Of a DNA stretch of 64,000 nt, positions 1-9,900 are shown piece after piece (positions within the stretch are counted from its first letter, which is position 1; every line of letters begins with the position of its first letter). The stretch is from NCBI RefSeq assembly GCF_000321225.1, contig NW_004450398.1:1339198-1403197 (forward strand). The letters run 5' to 3'. The position numbers and the translations under genes are program-made. The notes under the pieces are model-generated. The model was given only the letters and a program-made list of their open reading frames with translations. It was not told the origin of the DNA and did no database searches. Source of the stretch: Odobenus rosmarus divergens. Its lineage: Eukaryota > Chordata > Mammalia > Carnivora > Odobenidae.

Positions 1-76
1 CTCCCGGATTCCCGAGCTCCCAGATCCCGCGCTGGGAGGATCCCGTCGTGGACTGGCCGGACGCTCGACCCGCGCC

Positions 77-308
77 TGCGCAGACTCCGCGGACAGAGGG
101 CGGAGCCTGTGGGACGACAGCTGGCGGCCGCAGGGGCGCTTGCGGCGCGACTGTCCGCGCAGACTCCGTGGGCGAGGGGCGTGGCCCGCCGGGGGGCGGG
201 GCTGTCAGGCGGTGTCGGCATCCGCGCAGACTCCCTGAACGGGAGGCGGGATCACCGGGGGGGCGGGGCCGCCGGGAGGGGCCGGCGTCCGCGCAGACTC
301 CGTGGGCG
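77..308 (+). repeat. Tandem promoter repeat, four GCGCAGACTC units
   Basis: The core GCGCAGACTC occurs at 78-87, 157-166, 224-233 and 291-300, with spacings of 79, 67 and 67 bases. Copies 2 and 4 extend as CCGCGCAGACTCCGTGGGCG, and copies 2-4 are followed by GC boxes. This looks like a degenerate tandem array in the core promoter. It would multiply Sp1-type GC boxes if they are bound. Confidence 0.75.
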
Positions 309-476
309 GGGGCGGAGCCGCCTGCGCGGGGGCGGGCGCCGCGGCGGCGGTGGGGCTGACGTGGAGGGTTCGGGTTAGCGGGCGCGGCTGGCTGCGGGAT
401 TGGGGAGCGACGGGCCGGGCCGGGCCCTCGGGCCCGAAGCGGCGGCGGCGGCGGTATAAAGCCGGCGACAGGGAGC

Positions 477-482
477 ATGTAA
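477..482 (+). promoter_or_regulatory. Start-stop upstream ORF (ATG TAA) overlapping the TXNDC11 ATG
   Basis: The sequence ATGTAATG places an upstream ATG at 477-479, directly followed by TAA at 480-482. The last A of that stop is the first base of the main ATG at 482-484. The upstream ATG has A at -3, while the main ATG has G at -3 and T at +4. Minimal start-stop elements are known to stall or divert initiating ribosomes, so this one could dampen translation or require reinitiation or leaky scanning. That role is inferred. Confidence 0.6.
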
Positions 483-738
483 TGTCGGAATGCGGAGGCC
501 GCGGCGGCGGCAACAGCAGCAGCAGCAGCGACGACGCCGAGGACGAGGGTGGCGGCGGCGGCGGCGGCCCCGCGGGCTCCGGCTCCCTCAGCCCGGCCCC
601 GGCCGGAGCGTCCTCGGCGGGCCGGCTCCGTCGCGGGCTGCGCGGCGCCTCCCTCATGGCGCGCCGGCGACCCGAGCTGCTCTGCGGGGCCGTGGCGCTC
701 GGCTGCGCGCTGCTCGTCGCTCTCAAGTTTACCTGCAG
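482..738 (+). CDS. TXNDC11: TXNDC11 coding exon 1
   Basis: Encodes residues 1-85 and the first two bases of codon 86. Translation starts [10 protein letters not shown], matching the known N-terminus. An in-frame open stretch continues upstream without another ATG, so 482 is the start. It encodes a Ser run from five AGC codons (515-529), an acidic patch, a seven-Gly run (548-568), a basic RRGLR segment and a hydrophobic stretch [18 protein letters not shown] (about residues 66-84) that is the signal anchor. The Arg-rich side before it suggests a cytosolic N-terminus and a luminal C-terminus. The donor is CAG|GTGAGG at 738/739. The Ser and Gly codon runs are length-variable in mammals. Confidence 0.95.
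515..568 (+). repeat. Coding trinucleotide runs (AGC)5 and (GGC)6
   Basis: Five AGC codons (515-529) give poly-Ser and GGT plus six GGC codons (548-568) give poly-Gly in exon 1. A CGG-rich run also precedes the start at 440-454. Such runs are prone to length polymorphism. All are in frame and outside the folded luminal region. Confidence 0.8.
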
Positions 739-1794
739 GTGAGGCGGCCCGCAGCCCCGGGGGCCCCGGCCGGCGGGGCAGGGCCGGCTCGGGGCCCGCA
801 GGGTCCGGGGTTGGAGCGGCCTTCGCGGGGGGAAGTGAGGCCTGGCTTCGCCTGGAGCCACGGACCCGACCCTGCTCAGCCTGCGGCCGTACCCGCCACT
901 TTCCCCGCGGGCCGGCCGGCCAGCCAGGCGAGGTTTTCGGGTGCTGCTCGGGACCCTTCCTTCATCCCATTTTAGCACCGAAGTTAGTGGGCCACGTTCT
1001 GAGCTGCTCGTCACCTGTTGGGGTTTCTGGGGGGGGGGCGCACCTGTCACTTCTGCCCAGGCTGTAGGACCCTCATTTAACACCAATCTGGTTTCCCTTA
1101 TGCCGCAAGTGTAATGATTCACAACTGTTAGAGTCCCAGACCCCTTCGACAATTCGTGCACTCATCGATCTAACGATTATTCATCCACACGTGCTACGGT
1201 GGGTAACACTCACCCAGATGAGCGTTGAAGATAAAAATCCCACTCTCCTTTCCAGTGGGACAGGCAGTAAACAACTTAATATAATTTTAAAGGGCTTCTG
1301 TAAGTGCTCTGCGGGGAATAGAAGGAATGAGGGTGGGGCAGAAAGGCCTTCGTGACCACGAGACATAGGAAGCTCACCCGGGGAGGAGGAAGGGGCCAGC
1401 CCTGGGAAGATTTGGGGGAAGAGTGTCCAAGGTAGAGAGTCTGGACAGGGCTGTAGTTTTACTGGAGCTGGAAAGAAGGCCTGGGTAGGCTGGACCATAG
1501 TGAACAGGAAAAAAATTAAAGTTACTGTGCCTCTTTTGGGGAAGGTACCCAAATACAAAATGTACTTTAAATTTCAGGAGTACTTTTGGTCTCCCAAGTC
1601 CTCAGCGTATCTTCTCGGACTTTCAATTTGTAAGTCTGTTGCAACTTACTGGCATGTTAGCCAAGAGGAAGATTTCAACTTGCAACATTTTTACCGAGTG
1701 TGTTGAGCATAGCATGTGGTCTCTGTTGTCAGAGAGGCAGAGGTTTGGGAATTTCAGTGAAAGGAGACAAATTATGATAACTGTTATTGATCAT

Positions 1795-1985
1795 TTGCCA
1801 AGTACCAGCAGGGTTGCTCATCCTTGGCACTTGGGCAGAGGGGCTGTCCTGAGAGTGTTTAGCAGTATCCCTGGCTTGTACCTACTAAATACCCATAGCA
1901 CACAGCCCTAGATATGACAACCAAAAATGCCTCCAGACATTGCCAAGTGCCCCCTGGGGAACAAAAACTGCTTGCTTGAGCACTG
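1795..1985 (+). repeat. MER5-like hAT relic
   Basis: Contains the phrases GTTTAGCAGTATCCCTGG and GACAACCAAAAATGCCTCC followed by AGACATTGCCAAGTG, typical of the MER5 non-autonomous hAT-Charlie family. It is diverged and has no coding capacity. Confidence 0.6.
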
Positions 1986-2084
1986 CAGCTTACTTACATC
2001 AGTGCATTTATTTCTTTAATACATAATCTGAGAGCCTAGTATGGACCCAGTAAAGGCTCAGTCCCCAGTAAAGTCTGGATATAC

Positions 2085-2235
2085 TCTTATCCTTCCAGGT
2101 TATAGATGAAGGAGTTGAGCTTTGGTCATGTTACAAAACTTGCCCCAAATCACACCCACCTATTAAATGGCTGAGCTGGAATTTGAATCCTTTATTGTTA
2201 GGTACTAGGCACTTAACCTCGCTCTTTATCATGTG
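2085..2235 (-). repeat. MIR-like ancient SINE
   Basis: Reads in reverse like the MIR core: a 'gatgaaggagttgag' stretch, then a track resembling 'aacttgcccaaggtcac', then 'gctgagctggaatttgaatcc'. Strongly diverged. Confidence 0.5.
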
Positions 2236-2322
2236 CTGCGCAAAGGAACATATATGAAGTATTTTACAACGTGGAATTGCAAGATGTCTTTGCGTTCAAT
2301 TTAGGAAGAGAGGTCCATTGTC

Positions 2323-2353
2323 GTGTGTGTCCGTGTCCGTCCCCGACACACAC
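2323..2353. repeat. GC-rich inverted repeat (hairpin)
   Basis: GTGTGTGTC at 2323-2331 is perfectly complementary to GACACACAC at 2345-2353, around a 13-base loop. A C-rich, CpG-containing patch follows to about 2395. The surrounding intron is AT-rich. Confidence 0.6.
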
Positions 2354-3589
2354 CCCCCCCACCCCCGACCCGACTCCCCGCGGCTCCAGGGGTGGGGAAC
2401 TTACATCCGTTCGTCCATAGAAATAATGCTTCGTGTTTTTTCTGAAAGAACATGACTTTAAAAAGCTAAGAAAGTCCTTTGAGATTTGGGGAAGAAGGAA
2501 GAGTGTAAATCCAGTTACTGTGGCAGGCAGAGCACCTACCTGCTTCAGAATAGGAGTGAGCCAGTGAATGGCCGCTTGCCTGTCCCTCTTCTTTCTATGC
2601 CACTGGCAAAGCTGGAGAGTCTTTTAATAGACTTAACTTGATTTTTTAGAGTCTTGTTTGATTGAATGGTGTCATGATACTGTTGTAGGCTCGAACATTT
2701 CTGACCCCCTTTTTCTATTTTACTTTTAAGATTGTTGCATTAATGAGGACAGAAGCTTACGAGAAAGTAGGATTTTTTTCAAAATTTTATTTTTATTAAT
2801 AGCACCAGGCCTAAAATAAGGGACAGCCCTCCTCAGTTTTGGTTGCTTAGCTGAGTTCAAACCAGATAATATAAAAAAGGTTGATTTGGGGTGGAAACAC
2901 AATAATTGTGCATTTTTGGGCCGTTAATCTTTATTTTACCTGCCTTTCCATTCATTGAATCCCTTTGACTGCATCCTACTCCCTTTCCTTTCGCCCTGAT
3001 TTTGGAGGGAAAAAGTTGTGTGTCTGTATCTATATATGTGTGTGTGTGCATATATTCATTTTCCTTTTTTGCATTTTGTGATTTCAAAGCTGCTTCAGAT
3101 CCTCTTCAGAAGGAGGTGTAATGTGCGCGTTTCATACAAAATTTGGGAGTTGCAACCCGCCCTTTTTGCTTGGAACTAGCTCTTGTGTTTTTCGAACCTG
3201 AGACTGAGCCTTCAAATCTGCAGGAAATCTTTGATCTCGGTAGAGTTTCTCAAAAACCTGTAGCAAGTTTAAGAGTTAGATAGAAACTTGTGAATGTTTC
3301 TGGTGGAGCAGAGGCAGATGTTTGTCTTCCCTGGTTAATGTTTGCTTTTCCATGGGCCACGTATTTTATCTGGCTGGTGGACTTTAGGAGCCGCTCTGAA
3401 CACGCAGAGCAGTAATACTAAGTGGATTATTTTCCTTTGTTTGGCTGTCACAGACCTACATTTTCCCTCAGATTGTGTTATTTAACACTCAGCATGCAGT
3501 TTGACTAGTAGAAGAATCATCTCGAAAGAGGGGAATTTTGGAGCCTTTGATAACGTGTCACGCAGGGCCTTCTTCATCTCTTTGCATGG

Positions 3590-3700
3590 CTGCCTGTCAT
3601 TCAGGTCTCGGCTTAAAAGATCCCCTGTCACATCACCCTGTTAAATTCTCCACCTAGCAGTGATCCTTTTGTGGGTTTTTGTTTGTTGCGTACGTGTTCG
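3590..3700 (+). repeat. L2-like relic
   Basis: The phrase 'ctgtcattcaggtctcggcttaaa' followed by 'cacatcaccctgttaaat' resembles the 3' part of LINE L2. Short and diverged. Confidence 0.45.
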
Positions 3701-3802
3701 GTTGTATGTCGTCTCCCTTGAGAACATTTTCGTGCTTTCGGCTATAGCCTGGGTACCTGCAGTACGGTTTCTGAAGCATACAAACATTTGCTCAGTGAAC
3801 AT

Positions 3803-3992
3803 ATTTTTTGAAGATTTTATTTATTTGACAGAGAGAGACACAGTGAGAGAGGGAATACAAGCAGTGGGAGTGGGAGAGGGAGAAGCAGGCTTCCCACCGA
3901 GCAGGGAGCCCGATGCGGGGCTCGATCCCAGGACCTGCGATCATGACCTGGGCCGAAGGCAGACGCTTAACGACTGAGCCACCCAGGTGCCC
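3803..3992 (-). repeat. Can-SINE, antisense
   Basis: Begins with AAGATTTTATTTATTT and ends at GAGCCACCCAGGTGCCCC, so it is a tRNA-Lys-derived carnivoran SINE on the minus strand. The direct repeat CAGTGAACAT flanks it at 3793-3802 and 3993-4002. Confidence 0.93.
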
Positions 3993-4184
3993 CAGTGAAC
4001 ATTTTTTTTGAATTATTGTGTAAGTGACTGAGTTTTTCAGGTTCTGGAGATCTTTTGCATAGACGAAGCTCCCTGACTGCAGGGTTAAAGTGGTAGTTTG
4101 AGTGAATACATAGGAGATTTGTTCTCTTAATACCACTACTTTATGATTTTAATAATTTTTGGTTAAAAATAGGGAAGAAATAGA

Positions 4185-4380
4185 TTATTTTTTTTAAAGA
4201 TTTTTATTTATTTATTTGAGAGAGAGAATGAGATAGAGAGCATGAGAGGGGAGAGGGTCAGAGGGAGAAGCAGACTCCCCGCTGAGCAGGGAGCCCGATG
4301 TGGGACTCGATCCCGGGACTCCAGGATCATGACCTGAGCCGAAGGCAGTTGCTTAACCAACTGAGCCACCCAGGCGCCCT
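4185..4380 (-). repeat. Can-SINE, antisense
   Basis: Starts in the T-run AAAGATTTTTATTTATTTAT and ends GAGCCACCCAGGCGCCC. It abuts an L1-like sequence on its right side. No clean target-site duplication was seen. Confidence 0.9.
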
Positions 4381-4700
4381 TTCATCCTATGTTTTATGTT
4401 TAAAATGGGTCTCTTTTAGACAGCATTTGGTAGGTCTTGCTTCATTATCTAGTCTGGCATTGTCTTCCTCTTAATTCGGTGGTTTAGTCCTTTTATATTT
4501 AATGTAATATTTAATTACATGTTTAACGTAATATTTGATATTGCTGGGTATAATCCTGCCTTCTGGCTATTTGTTTTCCATTTGTACCTTCTGGTTTTTG
4601 TTCCTTCCTTGGTCGTTTTCTGCCTTTTGGGTTAATTGAATCTTTTCTAGGGTCTCTTTTAATTCTCTTGGTTTCTGGGCTAAACCACGGTAATGGTTTT
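4381..4700 (-). repeat. L1-like LINE relic, antisense
   Basis: Phrases such as 'gggtctcttttagacagcat', 'ttggtaggtcttgcttcatt' and 'ggtggtttagtccttttata' resemble antisense L1 ORF2 3' sequence. No open frame is retained. The boundaries are uncertain. Confidence 0.6.
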
Positions 4701-5965
4701 ATGCCATGGTAGTGCAGATGTGTGAACAGCTCAAGGTGTTCATTAAGCTCCTTTCACCTGGTGGTGGGATGCAGCCTCAGCCAAGATATTTTGTCTTGGT
4801 GGGAAAAATAGTGGTAGGTCTTTGACTTCAGACCACTTGTTCATTCTTTTCTGTCTTCTCTTGATCTCTCCCTTTTGGGAACTGCAGGTACTCAGGAAGA
4901 CTGTTTTCCATTTAAAATGGGCTGATACTTTGTTATTCATCTTTATTAACTTTTGGATCATGATATTGTTAACCTTAAAAATTAAACAGTTATTTTACCA
5001 GAAAAATGGGTTTATTCAGAAATAGCAGAGAATTGCAATCCAGGACATGCAAGCTATGGCAAATCATAGGCAAGTCCCACAGACAAAGGAGAACAACATT
5101 ATCTTATGGAGAAGGGGGAAGATGGGAGGGGTAGTTGTGAAAGAAAGTCCATTGGAGAGAAGCAAGAGTTTGGGGGGATGACAGTTTTTCAAATGGCTGA
5201 TTGCTGGAGTAGTCAGTCTTTTTGTAGGAGTTGTTACATCTTTTCCCATTGGGGCTTGTAATTCTTTTCCTGTTGAGGATTCTCCTGTTGGAGTCTAATT
5301 GATCATTTTTTTCCTGTAATTGACATGGAGAGGTGCTGGCTCCCCCTTCTGGCCTCCCCACTCTATTTTAGTGGCTTCCCAATATATATATCTGGAGAAA
5401 CTACATTATTATTTATTACTTTGCCTGAATGCCCTGGATAAGTACAGGCCAACTCCAGCTCATAAACATAATGTTTTCTCAGAGTGAGTCGATGATAAGA
5501 ATTTCCTATAGAAATCTTATTAGTGGTAGCCACGAGAGCTCCCTCCCTTTAGTTCTGAGCAAGCTCACTGGTTGTTCTGAAGCTCTGGAGATCAGTGGCT
5601 CCTTTGGTGAGCCAGGTTGCAGAGAGGTGAGGGAGGAGTGTGTTGGGTGTGGGAGGCAAGAAGAGGGATTATTCTAAGACCTCCTTCTCCTCTGCTCTCT
5701 GCTGCCTTCCTACCCCACACCTGGGGAGACAGTATTAGAGAGTTGTTTTCAGCATATTGGTCACGTCTTGCATTCTCTCAGCTAAATATTGCCTTAGCAC
5801 AGCATATTTTTTACTCCAGGGTGATGTTTTAGAAACTCCATGTTCTTATTCAATCTTATTCAAAAATCCCAGAGATTGTTCTCTTAAGCTTCGATCTCCC
5901 TCCACATAAAGCTGTTTTTAGAAGAAGATAAACTTAGCAATCTGTTTGTGTTTGCTCTTTTGTAG

Positions 5966-6182
5966 TCGAGCAAAAGATGTGATAATACCAGCAAAGCCAC
6001 CTGTCAGCTTTTTCTCCTCGAGGTCTCCGGTGCTTGACCTCTTCCAGGGGCAGCTGGACTACGCAGAGCATGTTCGCCGGGACTCAGAGGTGGTGCTGTT
6101 GTTCTTCTACGCTCCGTGGTGTGGCCAGTCCATTGCCGCCAGGTCAGAGATTGAGCAAGCAGCGGGTCAGCTTTCAGACCAG
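5966..6182 (+). CDS. TXNDC11: TXNDC11 coding exon 2 (first thioredoxin-like site)
   Basis: Encodes residues 86-158, completing codon 86 (Ser) as AG|T. It holds the first thioredoxin-like domain, with [16 protein letters not shown]: the active-site position is WCGQS (residues 137-141), a CxxS rather than CxxC arrangement. That normally allows mixed-disulfide formation but not a full oxidoreductase cycle. It is flanked by TGTAG|TCGAGC and GACCAG|GTAATG and ends on a codon boundary. Confidence 0.95.
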
Positions 6183-6517
6183 GTAATGCTGACACTCAGC
6201 CTGCCAATGAATGAGCCAGCCCTGTGTGCAGGGCTGGTTGTTCCCAGAGAGACCCCTTACCCAGCTGGCTGACTGAGCCAGGGTGAAGGCCAGGAACCTT
6301 ACTTTAAAAAAATTGTAAAGCCTTCTGTAAAGAAAAAGGATTTCTGATGGTGAGGGTCATAAGTTGGTTAGAGGCAGGAGAGGGAGCAGGAGAGGGAAAC
6401 ACTGAGCTGTGTTTCCTTGTGATGCAGGTCAGTGTTCATCTCAGGGTGCCATGCTGTTTGGTTTCAGTGCTGAAAAGCCTAGTTGAATATCCACTGGATA
6501 CTTGTCCATGAGTTATT

Positions 6518-6741
6518 TTCTTTTTCTTTCTTTTTTTTTAATATTCACATTATTTATTTGAGAGAGAGCGCATGCGTGCGTGTGCATGCGCATGGGGTTG
6601 GGGTGGGTAGGGAGGGGCAGAGAGAGAATCTTAAGCAGGTTCCATGCCCAGCATGGACCCCAATGCAGGGCTGGATCTCACCAGCCTGAGATCATGGCCT
6701 GAGCCGAAACCAAGAGTCAGACTAAGCCAGCCAGGTGCCCC
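6518..6741 (-). repeat. Older Can-SINE, antisense
   Basis: The T-rich start, 'ttatttgagagagagcgc', an ATGCGTGCGTG-type patch, 'agaatcttaagcaggttcc' and the end 'cagccaggtgcccc' match an older, diverged carnivoran SINE subfamily. The same 'ttaagcag..ccatgc' body recurs in the outer SINE at 32.4 kb. Confidence 0.85.
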
Positions 6742-6809
6742 GCTGTAAGACAGATTTATATGTCATGACTACAATGTAACGTGCTGACCTTTTAAAAATA
6801 CTTGGACCA

Positions 6810-6847
6810 AATAAATAAATAAATAAAAGTAAAAATAAAAAAAATAG
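6810..6847 (+). mobile_element. Tail-only retrotransposon insertion (A-rich, no body)
   Basis: A 38-base A-rich stretch (AATAAATAAATA pattern) is bounded by perfect copies of AAATACTTGGACCA at 6796-6809 and 6848-6861. This looks like target-primed reverse transcription that copied only a SINE/LINE poly(A) tail. Confidence 0.65.
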
Positions 6848-7439
6848 AAATACTTGGACCAGAACTATATGCAACAAATACTTAATGAGGGTTAACCTTT
6901 GTGCTAGACCAAAGGGCTGGGCAAATGAGTCATCGGTATGGCAGCGGTTTTCAACCCAGTGGATCGCAGTTGCCTTTTATAAAACAAATATTTTATGAGG
7001 TGTCTTTTGCTGTCCTGAAAAGGAATTCATAGATGATAAAACTTCCTTACACATTAAATTGCAAAAGAGCCAATCCACTAATATTATAATTATAAAGGTG
7101 GGGGAAACAAAAGTAACACAGTCAGGTCATGTGTGTTTCAGGATGTAAATGCTCGGGCAGAATAGGTCCTGGTCCCTTTATGGAGAACTGTTGGGGGCAG
7201 ACTGGTAGAGGTGTGTTGTGTTAGAGACTCAGGTGCCGTTGGGACACTGCCCTCACTGATTCGAGTTTCCTAAGCGGTAAACAGCCCTTGGTAAAGGCTG
7301 GAACCAAACAAAGTAATTTCTGCCTTGGGTTTACATAGGAGTTGCCTTCCCCAAGAAATTCAGTGATTACAAAAACCATACTTTGGATTCACATATGAAA
7401 TGGAATTACGTCCTGGGCTTGATTACTAACAGACAGGTT

Positions 7440-7640
7440 TTCTCCAGCCTCATTGTTGGGCAGGACATTTCAAACTGCCCTGGGGTGCTGGGGATAATTC
7501 TTCCCTGTGCAACGCAGTTTCGAGCATCATGGGCTATCTCCCACAGTGCCTGCCCACCCCATGCCCTGTAGCTTCCTAGTCACTGCAACAAGCAGAAGAG
7601 CATCGCACAGATTTCTAAAAGGCTGCTGCTGAGAACCACT
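7440..7640 (+). repeat. Possible hAT/MER5-type relic
   Basis: The stretch contains 'gggcaggacatttcaaactg' and ends in 'ctgctgagaaccact', the terminal phrase of many hAT-derived repeats. Very diverged, so the family is not assigned with confidence. Confidence 0.35.
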
Positions 7641-7954
7641 CATCTGAGGTAATTTATGCAGGCAGCTGAGTTCCAGAAGTTTCTTTGGAACTCTGGGTTG
7701 ATTTTTCTTAGAAACAATGTTATAAATGCTGGTGAGGCTTTCTGCCCAACCTAGCAAAGCCTTTTGAACCATTACAGATCCCTGAATGTGGTGCAAAGTA
7801 CTGTTTAAATCTAGCTCTTCATTAGAACTCTTCATTGCCTGGGACACTGGTTCTGAGGGGGTTGTGATTTTGTGTTCCGACTTTGGACCCATGGGATCAA
7901 TCTGTTCCCTGTACTCCCTTTACCCCCCTCCCCCTTTAAAAATGGCTAATAATA

Positions 7955-8063
7955 GGGGCGCCAGGCTGGCTCAGTTGGTAAAGCATGTGACTCTTGATCT
8001 TAGGTTCGTGAGTTCAAGCCTCACGTTGGCAGTAGAGCTAACTTAAAAAAAAAAAAAAAAAAA
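7955..8063 (+). repeat. Short tRNA-Lys-type Can-SINE, sense
   Basis: GGGGCGCCAGGCTGGCTCAG leads into a tRNA-like body with a CTCTTGATC anticodon region, a B-box-like GGTTCGTGAGTTCAAGCC and a run of A to 8063. Near-repeats GGCTAATAATA (7944-7954) and GGTAATAATAA (8064-8074) flank it. The tRNA resemblance comes from the SINE, so it is not a tRNA gene. Confidence 0.9.
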
Positions 8064-8959
8064 GGTAATAATAACCAAACTGGCAGACACTTCCAGGGAG
8101 GAAGCAGGAACTCTAATGGAGCGCTGGGAGGCAAGCGATAGGTTAGCATAAAAGAAGTCACCACTTCATTCCCCAGGCATTCCCCAAGTTTTCTGAATTA
8201 AGAGAACATGTGGGGAACAAGGAGGAAATCTGTGTTTGGGGCAGGCAGGTGTCAGTTACTTGTTACCTTATTGTGAGCTGAAGCAGTGGTGTCCTTCCGA
8301 GTGATTTTTGGAATGGCATTCTGGTGTGCTGGGCCCTGTGCAGTTTCTCATGACAGCTCTGCACACTGGCGCTGGCATCCCTGTGCTTGGAAGCACAGGA
8401 CCTCAGACTTGGATGGTGGAGCGGTTGGCTAAGGATCACATGACAAGTGGTGAAGGTTATAGTGCCACCCATAGCTAACGGGCACTGCTTTTTTCAAATT
8501 TTTTTTCCAGCTCCTTCCAAACGGAGAGCGTATTATTCTGTGTTCTCACTAGGGAAAAGGAGGGGGTTTATTTTTGGAAACAGGCAAAAATCGTTTGAGC
8601 CACACTGCTTTAGTAAAATTAGCAAACATGGTAGATTGTGCCCTATTTTTGAGTAAAAAAATGAGATGTCACCTTTAAGTAAAGATATTATTGTTTTCCT
8701 TTCTCATAAATGGACTCTAAAAGGAGCTCTAAAGAGCTTCCACGAAGTTTTGAGCAATATTGCTATTTACGACATATAAGGAAGGCCTCTGAAAGTGACT
8801 TTTCATTTGTAATCTTCATATTTTTTCAGTATTACTATGAAAATTTCTTCACATAGCAAAGGTAAAGGAATTGTATATATGATTGCCAGTTAAATGTTGT
8901 TAAGGGCATTTTATTTTGCTTATTTGATCATGTATTTATTTCTCTTACTATTCCTCTAG

Positions 8960-9205
8960 TCAGTGGTTCTCACCTAGAGGAAATTTTCTCCCCCAGGGGA
9001 CCTTTGGAAGCATTTGGAGCTATTTTTGGGGATCACTCTTGAGGCGGGGAGGCTGCTGGCATGTAGTGGGTATGGGCCAAGAATACTGCTAAACCCTACA
9101 ACCAGTGTGTAGGACTGCCCCTCAACAAAAACACACATACAGAAAGCCTCATAACAGTAGAAGGCCAAAATAGCAGTAGTGCTGAAGTTGAGAAACCCTG
9201 CTCTA
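8960..9205 (-). repeat. MER5-like hAT relic, antisense
   Basis: Starts 'cagtggttctcacctagagg', continues 'ctgctggcatgtagtgggta' and ends 'gctgaagttgagaaaccctg'. This is the reverse orientation of the MER5 consensus phrases. Confidence 0.6.
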
Positions 9206-9802
9206 ATCTATGAACCCATCTTCTTTTGGGTACTTTTCAAAGTAGATTGGAGACACAAGGACACTTCTGAAATACCTTAGCATCTACCTATAAATATGTA
9301 TTTAATTTGTATTTTTGCTGCTTAATACTACATTTTAGAGCATAGCTTTAATTATCTTATTCTTACTGGTTTTTAATATAGTTGTTAAAAATGGAGTTTG
9401 ATATTTGTGATGTTTTATTTGCAGCTAACATTTTTTTTCCTTCTCCCATGCTCAGTTTGACTGTCAAAAGATATCCTTCCATTGAGTTTTAGTGTAATCA
9501 CACTTAGAAAAAGCTCACTGGTGCTCATTCACTTTAGAATTCAAAGCAAATCATTTCCCTCTTGGACTAGACTGTAAAATACTAGTAAAATACTAGAGTC
9601 CTAGCTAGACACCATAGATGAAGGTCTGTCTTTTTTTTTTTGTGGTGGTAGATGATGACCTTCTTTGAATACTGGAGATAATTTTTTTCTCACTTTCTGT
9701 TTCAGAGAGGAATAGTTCCATTTCTATGATTTTTATCTTTAAAATCTTGGTAATTTTTCAGTTGTTATTCATAGTCATTTGAAACCTTTTTTGGCTCTGC
9801 AG

Positions 9803-9900
9803 GTGTTGTTTGTGGCAATTAACTGTTGGTGGAACCAGGGGAAATGCAGAAAACAGAAGCATTTCTTTTATTTCCCTGTGATATATCTGTATCATCGGAG
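9803..9900 (+). CDS. TXNDC11: TXNDC11 coding exon 3
   Basis: Encodes residues 159-190 and two bases of codon 191: [18 protein letters not shown] then [11 protein letters not shown]. It continues the first thioredoxin-like fold (beta strand after the active-site helix), with Cys residues in NCWW and KCRK. The junctions are CTGCAG|GTGTTG and CGGAG|GTAAGA. The neighbouring acceptor matches the human exon structure. Confidence 0.94.

Larger units (their letters stand above)
1..950. promoter_or_regulatory. TXNDC11: CpG-island promoter and 5' end of TXNDC11
   Basis: The first ~950 bases are very GC- and CpG-rich, unlike the AT-rich intron after about 1,080. The block holds multiple GGGGCGGGG-type GC boxes (for example near 191-202 and 260-269) and runs of CGG, and it surrounds coding exon 1. 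This is a typical housekeeping CpG-island promoter. The transcription start cannot be fixed by eye. A TATAAA at 455-460 lies only 22 bases before the ATG, so it is more likely part of the 5' UTR than a working TATA box. Confidence 0.8.
739..5965 (+). other. TXNDC11 intron 1
   Basis: Runs from donor GTGAGG to acceptor TGTAG. The first ~300 bases still belong to the CpG island. It contains a MER5-like relic near 1,795-1,985, a MIR-like stretch near 2,085-2,235, a GC-rich hairpin at 2,323-2,353, an L2-like patch near 3,590-3,700, two antisense Can-SINEs (3,803-3,992 and 4,185-4,380) and an L1-like relic after 4,381. I see no other gene, and the 4,750-5,960 part holds nothing I can identify. Confidence 0.85.
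6183..9802 (+). other. TXNDC11 intron 2
   Basis: Contains an older antisense SINE (6,518-6,741), a body-less A-rich insertion (6,810-6,847), a hAT-like patch near 7,440-7,640, a sense tRNA-Lys-type SINE (7,955-8,063) and an antisense MER5-like relic (8,960-9,205). Nothing coding was seen. Confidence 0.85.

Noticed and set aside
455..460. TATAAA as a TATA box
   Set aside because: It is only 22 bases before the ATG. A start about 30 bases downstream would fall beyond the initiator codon, so it is probably transcribed sequence.
205..1161. Minus-strand open frame of 318 codons opposite exon 1
   Set aside because: It is Pro/Arg-rich, lies in a CpG island where stops are rare by chance, and has no recognisable domain.
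3660..3977. Open frame of 105 codons
   Set aside because: Its 3' half is the antisense SINE at 3,803-3,992. Similar frames over SINEs (32,482-32,739; 33,916-34,125; 47,159-47,362; 49,130-49,363) were dropped for the same reason.
7955..8040. tRNA-Lys-like sequence as a tRNA gene
   Set aside because: It is the head of a SINE, with an A tail and flanking duplication, and the tRNA arms are degraded. The same holds for 18,169-18,250.
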